DNA of 41,442 nucleotides from Nitrospira sp. (GTDB lineage: Bacteria; Nitrospirota; Nitrospiria; Nitrospirales; Nitrospiraceae), in the NCBI GenBank assembly GCA_009594865.1, contig VOPT01000058.1, positions 1-41,442 of the forward strand, written 5' to 3'. The position numbers were made by a program, and so were the translations under genes. Below are positions 32,630-41,388 of this stretch, piece by piece. A model generated the notes under the pieces. The model ran no database searches. It saw only the letters and a program-made list of their open reading frames with translations, and was not told the origin of the DNA. Within the stretch, counting starts at the first letter, position 1; each line of letters opens with the position of its first letter.

Positions 32630-33055
32630 ATGGATATTGAAGTCGGGTCGAATTTGTATCGAAACTCCAACGGTATCATCGATATCGAAGGCGTGCCGCA
32701 ATTTGAAGTCTCCATTAAAGAACCGGCGCGGGCGTTGCTCGTCAACTTCGCCTTGTTCGATGAGGTGGGGCGGATGATGGCGAAGGTGGTCGACAGCAAC
32801 CTGACATTTAACGAGCGCCGGGCGTATCGGTTGGCCAAGAGTCCGACCAGCGTCTCATTGAAACATGAAGAGTCGGGAACGGTGGTGTTTGCGTTGGAAT
32901 TATGCGAGGGGAATCGCGTGGTGTTCAGCAAGGGGTCGTTTCATACCATCAAGGGCCATCGTCTCGACGTGTCGCAGACCGAATGGCGGATCGACAAGAA
33001 ACACTTCAGCGGCAAGGAGACGGACACGAAGGGAGGGGCGGTCTTTTTGGGATAA
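32630..33055 (+). CDS. Small beta-rich hypothetical protein
   Basis: A 141-residue protein from ATG 32630, with AAGGAG 9 bases upstream. It is rich in beta-prone segments (Ile-Glu-Val-Gly-Ser-Asn-Leu-Tyr, Ala-Leu-Leu-Val-Asn-Phe, Val-Val-Phe-Ala-Leu-Glu-Leu), with no signal peptide, membrane helix or metal motif. Its final Gly-Gly-Ala-Val-Phe-Leu-Gly is coded within a strong inverted repeat that spans the stop codon. Function unknown. Confidence 0.72.
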   Translation: MDIEVGSNLYRNSNGIIDIEGVPQFEVSIKEPARALLVNFALFDEVGRMMAKVVDSNLTFNERRAYRLAKSPTSVSLKHEESGTVVFALELCEGNRVVFSKGSFHTIKGHRLDVSQTEWRIDKKHFSGKETDTKGGAVFLG

Positions 33056-33065
33056 CCGCCCCTCC
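33032..33065. terminator. Perfect 11-bp hairpin at convergent junction with clpB
   Basis: GGAGGGGCGGT at 33032-33042 and ACCGCCCCTCC at 33055-33065 pair perfectly around a 12-base loop. The TAA stop of the upstream gene (33053-33055) lies inside the loop and stem, and clpB ends 27 bases beyond on the other strand. No T-run follows on either strand, so this would be a terminator lacking a U tract or a 3-prime end stabiliser, possibly acting on both transcripts. Confidence 0.65.
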
Positions 33066-33091
33066 GTCTATTCATCGTCGCTCTGGTTGTG

Positions 33092-35692
33092 TCAGGCTGA
33101 AGGGGCGACGGTCGGAACGATGCAGATCTGCCCGTCCTTCAATTCCACTACGGCCGTATCTCCATCCCGCAGCTCTCCCTTGATCAACTGCCGGGCCATC
33201 GGCGTCTCAATCTCCTGCTGAATGAGCCGTTTGAGCGGCCGCGCCCCATACACCGGATCGTACCCGCGCCGGCCAAGGTTCTGTAGCGCGTCCGGCGTCA
33301 CCGTCATGGTGATCCGCCGTTCCATCAGACGGGCTCGCAGTCTCTCCAACTGAATTTCCACGATCTTCGCCAAGTGTTCGTTGCCGAGGGCGTGGAACAC
33401 GACGATCTCATCCACCCGGTTCAGAAACTCAGGCCTGAAGTGCGCCCGCAAATCCCCGGTCACCTGGTTTTTCATCGTCTCATAGGAGGCACCGGCTTGC
33501 TGCGCTTCCAGGATATGCTGACTGCCGATATTCGAGGTCATGATCAACACGGTGTTTTTGAAATCCACGGTTCGCCCCTGCGAATCGGTCAGCCGGCCAT
33601 CGTCGAGTACCTGCAGCAGAATATTGAAAACGTCGTGGTGCGCCTTTTCGATCTCGTCAAAGAGGATCACGGAGAAGGGGTGGCGGCGCACTGCTTCGGT
33701 CAGTTGGCCGCCTTCCTCATAGCCGACATAACCGGGAGGGGCGCCGATCAACCTGGCAACCGTGTGCTTCTCCATATATTCCGACATGTCGATCCGGATG
33801 AGGTTCGATTCGTCATCGAAGAGTGTGACGGAGAGGGCGCGCGCCAATTCCGTCTTGCCTACGCCGGTCGGTCCAAGAAACAAGAAGGAACCGATGGGGC
33901 GGTTGGGGTCTTTGATGCCGGAGCGGGCCCGCACCACCGCATCGGCCACGGCTGTCACGGCCTGTTCCTGTCCCACGACACGCTTGTGGAGCAGCTCGTC
34001 CAGCTTGAGGAGTTTTTCCATTTCTCCCTCGACCAACCGCGTCACAGGAATCCCCGTCCAACGGCTGACGACGGCGGCGATATCTTCTTCATCCACTTCT
34101 TCCTTCAACAGGCGGGTCTCGTTTTGCTTTTTGCCGAGGGACTGCTGCTCCAGCTCGAGTTCACGCTCCAGCCGGGGCAATTCGCCGTACCGCAGCTCGG
34201 CGACCTTGTTCAAATCGTAGGCGCGTTCGGAGCGTTCGATGTTCTGTTTCACCTCTTCGATCTGCTGGCGGATCTTCCTCAGCTTACTGACAGAATTTTT
34301 TTCCGACTCCCAGCGGGTCTTGAGAGCCTGCAGATCGCGATTCTTCTCGTTGAGCTCTTTTTCAATCGATTGGAGACGCGCCTTGCTGCCCGCGTCAGTT
34401 TCTTTTTTGAGCGCTTCCCGCTCGATCTCCAATTGCAGCACCTTTCGCGAAACTTCATCGAGCTCCGCGGGCAAACTGTCGATTTCCGTGCGGAGACGCG
34501 CGGCGGATTCGTCGACAAGATCGATCGCCTTGTCCGGCAAAAACCGGTCGCCGATGTACCGGTTCGAGAGTTTGGCGGCCGCGACGAGGGCGGCGTCTTT
34601 GATGCGTACGCCATGGTGGACTTCATAGCGTTCTTTCAGACCGCGCAAAATTGAAATGGTATCTTCGACCGTCGGCTGATCCACGAGCACAGTCTGAAAG
34701 CGTCGCTCCAACGCGGCATCTTTCTCGATGTGCTTGCGATACTCATCCAGCGTAGTGGCGCCGATGAGGTGCATTTCGCCTCTGGCCAACATCGGTTTGA
34801 GGAGGTTTGCCGCATCCATTGCGCCTTCCGCCGCGCCAGCGCCCACCACGGTGTGCAGTTCATCGATAAAGAGCAGCACCTGGCCCTGCGCCGACTGAAT
34901 TTCCTTGAGGACGGCCTTCAGGCGTTCTTCGAACTCTCCACGAAACTTGGCTCCGGCGACAAGCGCCCCCATGTCGAGGACGACGACGCGCTTTTGTTTG
35001 AGCCCCTCCGGCACATCGCCTTTGACGATGCGTTGCGCCAAACCTTCGACGATAGCGGTCTTGCCGACACCCGGCTCACCGATCAGGACGGGATTATTTT
35101 TGGTTCGTCGTGACAGAATTTGAATGGTGCGCCGGATTTCGTCATCCCGGCCGATGACCGGATCGAGCTTGCCCTGGCCTGCGAGTTTGGTCAGATCGCG
35201 GCCGTATTTTTCCAAGGCCTGGTAGGTGCCTTCCGGATCTTGGCTTGTCACCCGCTGATTGCCACGAACCTGCTGCAAGGCTGTGAGGAGACGGTCTCGT
35301 GTCAGATTGAGCCGGCGAAATACGCCGCCTTCCTCGACCATCGCAAGGACCACATGCTCGACGCTGATGAACTCGTCGCGCAATTCCTTCATCTGGTCTT
35401 CGGCCTTTGTCAGCACTGCGCCGAGCCGCGGCGTGAGATGTATTTGTCCGGGAGCAGCGCCTGGCCCCTGAACTTGAGGTACTTTCGCCAGTGTCTGGTC
35501 CGCTGCTTGACGAACGGCAGCGGGCGATACCCCGGCCTGTTCGAACAACGAGCTTGCAATACCCCGCTCTTGCTCCAGAAGCGCCAGCAGGAGATGCTCG
35601 ACATCGATGCCCTGATGTCCCCGGCGCATCGCAAGGGCTGATGCACTTTGCAGGGCCTCTTGTAGCTTGACGGTCATCCGGTTCATATCCAT
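33092..35692 (-). CDS. clpB: ATP-dependent chaperone ClpB
   Basis: An 866-residue AAA+ disaggregase that threads aggregated proteins through a hexameric ring, with DnaK, in the cytoplasm. Domains are complete: N-terminal Clp-N repeats (about 1-145), first AAA+ with Gly-Glu-Pro-Gly-Val-Gly-Lys-Thr at 205-212 and Phe-Ile-Asp-Glu-Leu-His, the long coiled-coil middle domain (about 400-530) that distinguishes ClpB from ClpA, second AAA+ with Gly-Pro-Thr-Gly-Val-Gly-Lys-Thr and Phe-Asp-Glu-Ile-Glu-Lys-Ala, and a pore loop with Gly-Tyr-Val-Gly-Tyr. Length is normal. ATG 35692 has GGAG 8 bases upstream. A sigma-70-like promoter lies at 35733-35760; I see no CIRCE repeat. Confidence 0.98.
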   Translation of the reverse strand: MDMNRMTVKLQEALQSASALAMRRGHQGIDVEHLLLALLEQERGIASSLFEQAGVSPAAVRQAADQTLAKVPQVQGPGAAPGQIHLTPRLGAVLTKAEDQMKELRDEFISVEHVVLAMVEEGGVFRRLNLTRDRLLTALQQVRGNQRVTSQDPEGTYQALEKYGRDLTKLAGQGKLDPVIGRDDEIRRTIQILSRRTKNNPVLIGEPGVGKTAIVEGLAQRIVKGDVPEGLKQKRVVVLDMGALVAGAKFRGEFEERLKAVLKEIQSAQGQVLLFIDELHTVVGAGAAEGAMDAANLLKPMLARGEMHLIGATTLDEYRKHIEKDAALERRFQTVLVDQPTVEDTISILRGLKERYEVHHGVRIKDAALVAAAKLSNRYIGDRFLPDKAIDLVDESAARLRTEIDSLPAELDEVSRKVLQLEIEREALKKETDAGSKARLQSIEKELNEKNRDLQALKTRWESEKNSVSKLRKIRQQIEEVKQNIERSERAYDLNKVAELRYGELPRLERELELEQQSLGKKQNETRLLKEEVDEEDIAAVVSRWTGIPVTRLVEGEMEKLLKLDELLHKRVVGQEQAVTAVADAVVRARSGIKDPNRPIGSFLFLGPTGVGKTELARALSVTLFDDESNLIRIDMSEYMEKHTVARLIGAPPGYVGYEEGGQLTEAVRRHPFSVILFDEIEKAHHDVFNILLQVLDDGRLTDSQGRTVDFKNTVLIMTSNIGSQHILEAQQAGASYETMKNQVTGDLRAHFRPEFLNRVDEIVVFHALGNEHLAKIVEIQLERLRARLMERRITMTVTPDALQNLGRRGYDPVYGARPLKRLIQQEIETPMARQLIKGELRDGDTAVVELKDGQICIVPTVAPSA

Positions 35693-35732
35693 GTGGCTGA
35701 CTCCTGGGTGGATGTATCTCTGTTACTGAGAG

Positions 35733-35760
35733 AACATAATCACATCGGTGGGCAAGTCAA
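35733..35760 (-). promoter_or_regulatory. Putative promoter of clpB
   Basis: On the minus strand TTGACT (35760-35755) and TATGTT (35738-35733) are separated by 16 bases, about 40 bases before the start codon. It fits sigma-70 better than a heat-shock sigma factor. Confidence 0.5.
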
Positions 35761-35921
35761 TAGCAGCCGATCCCCGCTTGTCGTCGCTGGTGCCAGGCGG
35801 AAATTCTTTCGCGGCGCGACTTGACCTGTCAGGGGAATCCATCTTATTGTCCGCGCGACATGTGAAATCGACTTCCCGGTAGGGTGTACCGCTCTGTTCG
35901 ACGACCCGCATTGACTGATCC

Positions 35922-36740
35922 ATGTTGACGATATTCAATTCGACGCTCCAACTCTATCGAGAAGCGCTTCACGCAACCTGGCGTTCCCTCATCCGGGGAT
36001 GGTTTGTGATTCTCGCCGTCATCGTGTTTACGTTGCTGATGATGTTGGCCCATCAGATCGCTCGCCCCCTGGGTATGCTTGGAGGCTTCCTGCTCGGTGC
36101 GGTGAATGCCCTTTTGATCGGGGCGACGCTCAGCCTGATCGAGCAGTCCATTAAGGGCATGCGGACGATCACGCTGCATGACGTGATGGACAGTATGGGG
36201 CATTATTTTTGGGATGTCATCAGTGTCGGGTTTGTGCTCTGGATCCCCACGATGCTCCTCGATACGAGTCTGCGCGCGAACCCCGACAGCCAATTTCTAG
36301 TGATGGCCTGTCTCTTACTCGTCTTTATTTTGTTGAATCCCGCTCCTGAAGTGATCTATCTCACCAGGCATGATTCGCCGTTGGATGTCTTGAAGCGCAG
36401 TTATGAGTTCGTATTAGATAATTGGATTGAATGGTTCCTGCCGATGGCCCTGGTGTTGGCGCCCCTGGGATTGTCCCTCTTTTTTAAACTCTCAAGCCAG
36501 TTAGGAAGGGGAGCGGGGCTTGATTTCATTCAGTTGGTCTTAGTGCCCTTTACCATTCTCAGCGCCTGGTTGACAGACCTCGGGATTTCGGCAAGCCTCA
36601 CCGGTATGATGGCGCTGCTGCTCACCCCACCGCTCATGGTCGGGATGCTGCTCTTTCGTGGTCATCTGTTCTCGGCCCTTTCTTCCACGTCTCGGCGACA
36701 ACGCGCCTACCAATCGCAGTTCCACGACTCCGCTCGCTAG
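35922..36740 (+). CDS. Multi-pass membrane protein of unknown function
   Basis: A 272-residue protein with about six hydrophobic segments, at roughly 27-45, 48-72, 98-112, 125-142, 170-188 and 220-245. The loop Pro-Glu-Val-Ile-Tyr-Leu-Thr-Arg-His-Asp-Ser-Pro-Leu-Asp-Val-Leu-Lys-Arg-Ser-Tyr-x-Phe-Val resembles repeats seen in YciC-like or glycerophosphodiester-type membrane proteins, but too weakly to assign. No clear ribosome site precedes ATG 35922. It is divergent from clpB and 146 bases ahead of the kinase gene. Confidence 0.75.
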   Translation: MLTIFNSTLQLYREALHATWRSLIRGWFVILAVIVFTLLMMLAHQIARPLGMLGGFLLGAVNALLIGATLSLIEQSIKGMRTITLHDVMDSMGHYFWDVISVGFVLWIPTMLLDTSLRANPDSQFLVMACLLLVFILLNPAPEVIYLTRHDSPLDVLKRSYEFVLDNWIEWFLPMALVLAPLGLSLFFKLSSQLGRGAGLDFIQLVLVPFTILSAWLTDLGISASLTGMMALLLTPPLMVGMLLFRGHLFSALSSTSRRQRAYQSQFHDSAR

Positions 36741-36886
36741 GAAGTCATTCCATCCATACAAGGGCGCCGCGCTGTTCTTGCACAATGTGGAGAACTTGTT
36801 GAGGGGATAAAAGAAGTGGTGTATGGCTTAACCTACACTGCTGCATGGGCAGAGCCTCACGTCCATCACCAGGAGGGAGCCTGGTC

Positions 36887-38356
36887 GTGCGCCTCTCGAT
36901 TTTCTGGCGATTAGTGTTGACGTATCTGGTCATTATCGCGGTCATGACCGGGGTCAATGTCTATGCGTTGTTGCAGATTCGAACACTGGCCGGCCTCAAT
37001 ACGGAGGTCGGATCCCACCATCATCCGGAGATCGATTCAGCCAAGCGCTTGCTGACGTCGATCTATGAGCAGGTGCAGGGCGAGAAAAAATATGTGGCCG
37101 TTCCTGCCGCCACGTTTCTCGAGCATTTCGATACGGCGAGCAAAGAATTTCAGCAAGTCCTACAGGGATTGCTCGATCACGACGCCTCAGAGCCGGAAAC
37201 GAGATTGCTCAAGGAGATCGAGGGGCTTCAGCAAACGCATTTGGCCCTGTTTCAATCACAGTTGGCTGAGTCGAGCGGACATCCGGAGACGAGTTCAGGC
37301 TTCGATGCGCGACGCGAAGTGGTGGTAGGGAAAATGGCCGCAGCTCTGCAGCAGTATATTGGCCTCCACGAGCGGCGTATTACTGTCGGCGTCAATGAAT
37401 CGCATGCCAGCTCTGTGCATGCGGAAGCCGTCACACGCAATTTAGTCTTGGTGGCCCTTCTCTTCGGGCTTGGCATGGCGGCGGTCGCGAGTTACAACAT
37501 TCTTCGCCCCTTGCGTCGACTCCAGGCTACGATTCAGGAGATGGGGCAGGGGAATTTCAAAGCCGCATGGGATGGGCAGGCCCCTCGCGAGTTACGGGAG
37601 TTGGGAGAGACAGTGAAGTGGATGGGCACCAAGTTGCAGCAATTGGACGATATCAAAAGCGAGTTTCTCGCCCATGTCTCCCATGAACTGCGTACCCCGA
37701 TGGCATCGATCCAGGAAGGCACGCATCTTCTCCTGGACGAAATTCCCGGTCCCTTGACCCAAGACCAACGAACCACCCTGCGCATCATGTCGGACAGTAG
37801 CCGGCGGTTAATGTATCTCATTTCGACCATCCTGGATTTGTCGAAAATGCAGTCCGGCATGATGGAGTATCGGTTTGTTCCCACGGATCTCCGGCGGGTC
37901 GCGGATATTTCAGCCAATAAAATCCGTCTGTTAGCAGATGCTAAACATGTACAGCTTTTAATAGAGGCTCCGGTAGAACGACATTGGGTCCGAGCCGATA
38001 GTACGCGGATCGAACAAGTGCTGGACAATCTCCTCTCGAATGCGTTGAAGTACAGCCCCGCGGGCGGCAGTGTCAGGTTGCAGATGGCACCGAGGCGCGA
38101 TGAAGGCCTGCTTTTCGTCGAGGTGGCGGATGCGGGCCCCGGTATACCGGCGGAGGAATTGCCGCATATTTTCGAGCGGTTCTATCAGGGACGGACTAGA
38201 AACCGTCAGGTTTCCGTGGGCAGTGGTCTCGGGTTAGCCCTTGCGAAGAAGGTCGTCGAAGCCCACGGCGGAAGAATTTGGGTAGAGAGTGACCTCGGAA
38301 AGGGGACGACTGTGAGATTCATCCTACATCTAACCAAGCCAGGAATGTTGGCCTAG
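36887..38356 (+). CDS. Sensor histidine kinase, GlrK/QseE-like
   Basis: A 489-residue membrane kinase from GTG 36887, which follows AGGAGG by 10 bases and starts right before the first membrane helix; ATG 36845 is an in-frame alternative. A helix at about 7-28, a periplasmic helical sensor of about 160 residues, a second helix at about 185-205 and a HAMP linker lead to the HisKA motif Ser-His266-Glu-Leu-Arg-Thr-Pro and a HATPase domain with Asn-Leu-Leu-Ser-Asn-Ala-Leu-Lys-Tyr, Asp-Ala-Gly-Pro-Gly-Ile and Gly-Ser-Gly-Leu-Gly-Leu-Ala. It should phosphorylate the regulator encoded two genes downstream. The stop overlaps the lipoprotein start by 1 base. Confidence 0.92.
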   Translation: MRLSIFWRLVLTYLVIIAVMTGVNVYALLQIRTLAGLNTEVGSHHHPEIDSAKRLLTSIYEQVQGEKKYVAVPAATFLEHFDTASKEFQQVLQGLLDHDASEPETRLLKEIEGLQQTHLALFQSQLAESSGHPETSSGFDARREVVVGKMAAALQQYIGLHERRITVGVNESHASSVHAEAVTRNLVLVALLFGLGMAAVASYNILRPLRRLQATIQEMGQGNFKAAWDGQAPRELRELGETVKWMGTKLQQLDDIKSEFLAHVSHELRTPMASIQEGTHLLLDEIPGPLTQDQRTTLRIMSDSSRRLMYLISTILDLSKMQSGMMEYRFVPTDLRRVADISANKIRLLADAKHVQLLIEAPVERHWVRADSTRIEQVLDNLLSNALKYSPAGGSVRLQMAPRRDEGLLFVEVADAGPGIPAEELPHIFERFYQGRTRNRQVSVGSGLGLALAKKVVEAHGGRIWVESDLGKGTTVRFILHLTKPGMLA

Positions 38357-39126
38357 TGCAACGCTATCGCGCTATAGCCATGATGATGTTGTGCGGACTG
38401 CTGTCCGCCTGTGGCACTCTTCCTCCGCCTCCGTCTCAGACCCCATATTTCTCCAACGACGGGGGAGATGGCAAAATGTTGCAGGCCCTTTTACGTAAAG
38501 ACTCCACGCTAACGGCCAAATGCGCTAGTAAAAATACCTGCGATCATGTATTCTTCACCCGCGCATTGACGTCTCTGTATGAAAGTCGAGAGTCGGCCAT
38601 CCATAACTTCGAGAAAGTCATTGCCCTCGCCCCCAAGAGCCAGTTGGCCGTATCCAGCCGACTCTGGTTGCAATTGCTGCAGGCCGGCGAAGTATCGCCT
38701 GATCAGTCTTGGATGCGTTCTGTCTGGCATGGGCCCGCAATCGCTGAGACACAAGGCGTCCTTTCTCAAACAATTGAACGCACCGTGCGGGATCTTCTCG
38801 ACCGCGAACTTACCATCCAACAATTGCGTGCCTTGCAGGACAGTGAAGCACAATCGCTTGAGGCTATGCAGCGCGAGCTTCAGGACCAGGAGCGCAAGGC
38901 GGAGCTGTTCAATTCCAGGCGTGAGTCCCATCGCATGGCGGTTGAGCCGGCGACGCTGCAGAGTCTGCAGCGGCAAGTCAGCGACCGCGACAAGAAAATC
39001 GAGGAACTCACGAGCCAGCTCGAAGCCCTCAAGCGCATCGATCAGGAAATGAGAGGCAAAACCCGCATGATCAAGCCTCCATCAAGTGTGGTCCCATCGC
39101 AACAGTCGGAACCGTCCAAACCGTAA
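38356..39126 (+). CDS. Lipoprotein between kinase and regulator, QseG-like by position
   Basis: A 256-residue protein from a GTG that shares its first base with the kinase stop codon. A lipobox Leu-Leu-Ser-Ala-Cys puts the lipidated cysteine at residue 19. A helical region with a TPR-like pattern (about 50-115) is followed by a long coiled coil from about 140 to 235, rich in Gln, Glu, Leu and Arg, then a Ser/Pro tail. In enterobacteria the lipoprotein QseG sits in the same place and affects the sensor kinase QseE/GlrK. I infer the same role here from gene order; sequence similarity was not tested. Confidence 0.82.
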   Translation: MQRYRAIAMMMLCGLLSACGTLPPPPSQTPYFSNDGGDGKMLQALLRKDSTLTAKCASKNTCDHVFFTRALTSLYESRESAIHNFEKVIALAPKSQLAVSSRLWLQLLQAGEVSPDQSWMRSVWHGPAIAETQGVLSQTIERTVRDLLDRELTIQQLRALQDSEAQSLEAMQRELQDQERKAELFNSRRESHRMAVEPATLQSLQRQVSDRDKKIEELTSQLEALKRIDQEMRGKTRMIKPPSSVVPSQQSEPSKP

Positions 39127-39134
39127 GGACTGTC

Positions 39135-40550
39135 ATGGAACAAGAACGAATTCTCGTTGTGGATGATGACGAAGGTCTGTTGCATTTATTGCGGATGCGG
39201 TTGTCCGCGCTGGGATTTTCCGTGACCCCCTGCACGACAGGACGCGATGCGCTCGTTGCCGCTCGACAGGAAACATTCGATATCGCGATCACTGATTTGC
39301 GGTTGCGCGCAGAGGACGGCTTAGTCTTGACGGAAGAACTGTTACAGGTTCAGCCAGGGCTTCCGGTCATCATTCTGACTGCTCACGGGAGTATCCCGAA
39401 TGCGGTAGAAGCCATGCAGCGCGGGGCCTTCGGCTATCTGACCAAGCCGTTTGATGACAAGGAATTGAAGGCGACCATTGATAAGGCCTTGATTCAGTTG
39501 CGGATGACGCGAGAAATCCAGCGGCTGAAATCACTGGTCAAGGAACTCTATGGCTTAGAAAACGTTATTGCAAGAAGTCCCGCCATGCAACGATTGTTTC
39601 AGCAGGTCGCGCAGATCGCCGATTCAGATGCCACCATTCTCTTGACCGGCGAAACTGGGACAGGAAAGGAAGTCCTGGCGAGAGTGCTCCATGCGAATAG
39701 CCGTCGATCAAAGGGGCCTTTTGTCGCATTGAACTGTGCGGCGATCAGTGAACATCTTTTTGAAAGCGAGCTATTCGGGCATATCCGTGGGGCGTTCACC
39801 AATGCCATGGCGGCGAAGCGAGGTCTTTTTCAAAGCGCCAATGGAGGGACTCTCTTCCTTGACGAAATCGCCGAAATGTCCTTGCCGATGCAGGTAAAAC
39901 TTTTGCGCGCCGTCCAGGAACGGGAAGTGCGTGAGGTGGGAGCAGATTATACAACGAAAGTTGATGTGCGAATCATCACGGCTACGAACAAGGATTTGGC
40001 AGAATGTGTAAAGCAAGGTAGATTCCGTCACGACTTATATTATAGAATTTCCGTTGTGCCGCTTAATATTCCCGCGTTGCGAGAACGGAGAGACGACATA
40101 CCTCTCTTGGCCCAGCATTTTTTGAAACAAAGTGCGAGACGATCTAACAAGGATGTTCGTGGATTTACACCGGCAGCCATGCATCGGCTTATAGGTTATC
40201 CATGGCCAGGCAATGTCCGGGAACTTGAAAACGCAGTGGAAAAAGCGGTGGTCATGTCCCGGCAGGACATGGTATTGCCGGAACTGCTGCCGTCCGCGGG
40301 AGCGTCGACCGATATCGGGTTGAAACCGTTGACCGAGGCAAAGGAAGAATTTGAACGGTCGTATTTGCGCAATGTGTTACAGATGACGGGCGGAAATATT
40401 TCACGAGCCGCCCAGTTTGCCGGCCGGTACCGTGCCGATTTTTATAAGATGTTAAAGAAATACGGATTGCACCCTTCAATGTTGAAGGAACGTCAGGACA
40501 TGAACCTTGCTGAAATTGAGGACGCGACTGAGGAGGTCAAAGACGCCTAG
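39135..40550 (+). CDS. Sigma-54-dependent response regulator, GlrR/QseF-like
   Basis: A 471-residue NtrC-family activator. The receiver domain has Asp10-Asp11-Asp12, phosphoacceptor Asp54, Thr and Lys (Leu-Thr-Lys-Pro-Phe). The AAA+ domain has Gly-Glu-Thr-Gly-Thr-Gly-Lys at 172-178, Phe-Leu-Asp-Glu-Ile-Ala (Walker B) and an arginine-rich end (Phe-Arg-x-Asp-Leu-Tyr-Tyr-Arg). The sigma-54 contact loop reads Gly219-Ala-Phe-Thr-Asn223-Ala in place of Gly-Ala-Phe-Thr-Gly-Ala. A Fis-type helix-turn-helix (Gly-Asn-Ile-Ser-Arg-Ala-Ala, about 413-440) binds enhancer DNA. It starts 8 bases after the lipoprotein gene and should be the cognate regulator of the kinase at 36887. Confidence 0.94.
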   Translation: MEQERILVVDDDEGLLHLLRMRLSALGFSVTPCTTGRDALVAARQETFDIAITDLRLRAEDGLVLTEELLQVQPGLPVIILTAHGSIPNAVEAMQRGAFGYLTKPFDDKELKATIDKALIQLRMTREIQRLKSLVKELYGLENVIARSPAMQRLFQQVAQIADSDATILLTGETGTGKEVLARVLHANSRRSKGPFVALNCAAISEHLFESELFGHIRGAFTNAMAAKRGLFQSANGGTLFLDEIAEMSLPMQVKLLRAVQEREVREVGADYTTKVDVRIITATNKDLAECVKQGRFRHDLYYRISVVPLNIPALRERRDDIPLLAQHFLKQSARRSNKDVRGFTPAAMHRLIGYPWPGNVRELENAVEKAVVMSRQDMVLPELLPSAGASTDIGLKPLTEAKEEFERSYLRNVLQMTGGNISRAAQFAGRYRADFYKMLKKYGLHPSMLKERQDMNLAEIEDATEEVKDA

Positions 40551-40553
40551 AGT

Positions 40554-40889
40554 TCACGTGGGGGGAAGCGCGCAGAGTTGGTTCCCTACTAAGCGTTCCA
40601 GCCGTTTTGCCGCCGCATGACGAATCTTCCTGATCTGAATGCCAAAGTCTTTTCCGCTGACCCACTGAACCGAGGCCTCTTCTATTTCCAACGGGGAAGT
40701 TTGATCGGGCAGTTCCATTCGCAACGTCAGTTTCATGCCTATGCTGACCTGATGGTCGCCTTGCAAACGCCATCCTCCGCTCGAAATATCCCGAATTATT
40801 CCTTTTCCGAGAAAATGTTCGGAGAGATAATAGCCGATATTGCAGCGCATAACCCTCTGGTAGGTGCGAAGCCTAAAATGCCTTGGCAT
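40554..40889 (-). CDS. PilZ domain protein
   Basis: A 111-residue single-domain protein. The N-terminal Arg-x-x-x-Arg-type region (Arg-Thr-Tyr-Gln-Arg) and the Asp-Ile-Ser-Ser-Gly-Gly motif match the c-di-GMP-binding signature of PilZ domains, followed by beta strands and Val-Gln-Trp-Val-Ser-Gly-Lys-Asp-Phe-Gly-Ile. It probably binds c-di-GMP and passes the signal to an unknown partner. ATG 40889 has AGGAGG 5-7 bases upstream. A second PilZ gene lies directly upstream (48 bases), and the gene is convergent with the sigma-54 regulator with 3 bases between. Confidence 0.88.
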   Translation of the reverse strand: MPRHFRLRTYQRVMRCNIGYYLSEHFLGKGIIRDISSGGWRLQGDHQVSIGMKLTLRMELPDQTSPLEIEEASVQWVSGKDFGIQIRKIRHAAAKRLERLVGNQLCALPPT

Positions 40890-40937
40890 GACGGCCTCCT
40901 CTAAAAAGTCTGGTCATGAATAAGTGTGGAGAGACAT

Positions 40938-41303
40938 TCACTGTCCTGTCGCCCCAAGAAAAACTATGCCTTCGCTCCAGGGCGATGGACCGCTGTAAGC
41001 GGGACTTCTCCGGACAAATTGCTCAAGGCGACGCCGCTCATCTTCAGAGGTTCGAATAAATTCGACGCCGAGCTTCGCACCTTCTACCCATCTGACTGCA
41101 GCCAAGGCCACGTGCAGGGGCGCTTGGTGATCGGGCAAGAATAATCGCAGTTGCAGGTACTCACCTGCAGTCATTCGTTTGGGGCTTTCGATGAGACATC
41201 CAGGAAGAGAAAGATCTAAGATGCGCCCTTCCCCCACACAATTGTCTCCTGCAAACATTACCGAACAGTCCATAGGCACTCGCTGACTGTATCGATTCTG
41301 CAT
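40938..41303 (-). CDS. PilZ domain protein
   Basis: A 121-residue protein with the PilZ pattern: Arg-Tyr-Ser-Gln-Arg near the N-terminus, Ile-Leu-Asp-Leu-Ser-Leu-Pro-Gly (the Asp-x-Ser-x-x-Gly motif with Pro between) and Val-Arg-Trp-Val-Glu-Gly-Ala-Lys-Leu-Gly-Val-Glu-Phe. It is a paralog in type of the next gene downstream, and the pair form an operon. ATG 41303 follows AGAGGAGG. A 9-base-pair inverted repeat lies in its leader at 41368-41388. The C-terminus after the PilZ domain is short and Ser/Pro-rich. Confidence 0.88.
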   Translation of the reverse strand: MQNRYSQRVPMDCSVMFAGDNCVGEGRILDLSLPGCLIESPKRMTAGEYLQLRLFLPDHQAPLHVALAAVRWVEGAKLGVEFIRTSEDERRRLEQFVRRSPAYSGPSPWSEGIVFLGATGQ

Positions 41304-41367
41304 GGCGCCTCCTCTTCATGTAGCCTAGGGCCAAATACATCCGCCTTGAAACTCGACTGTATTGCAC

Positions 41368-41388
41368 GGACTAACCCTCGGCTAGTCC
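41368..41388. promoter_or_regulatory. Inverted repeat upstream of the PilZ pair
   Basis: GGACTAACC at 41368-41376 and GGCTAGTCC at 41380-41388 form a 9-base inverted repeat with a 3-base spacer. In minus-strand RNA the one mismatch becomes a G-U pair, giving a stable hairpin about 65 bases before the start codon. It may be an operator or part of the leader. No clear promoter was found in 41304-41442. Confidence 0.4.

Noticed and set aside
33374..34654. A 426-residue open frame on the plus strand opposite clpB
   Set aside because: It mirrors a fully conserved clpB gene; long antisense frames are common in GC-rich codon usage and its sequence has no recognisable domain.
35723..35938. A 71-residue minus-strand frame upstream of clpB
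   Set aside because: It covers the clpB promoter, overlaps the start of the divergent membrane-protein gene, lacks a ribosome site and has a low-complexity polar sequence.
36741..36886. A sigma-54 promoter before the kinase operon
   Set aside because: TGGCTT at about 36824 looks promising, but the downstream GC is 13 bases away where 10 are needed.
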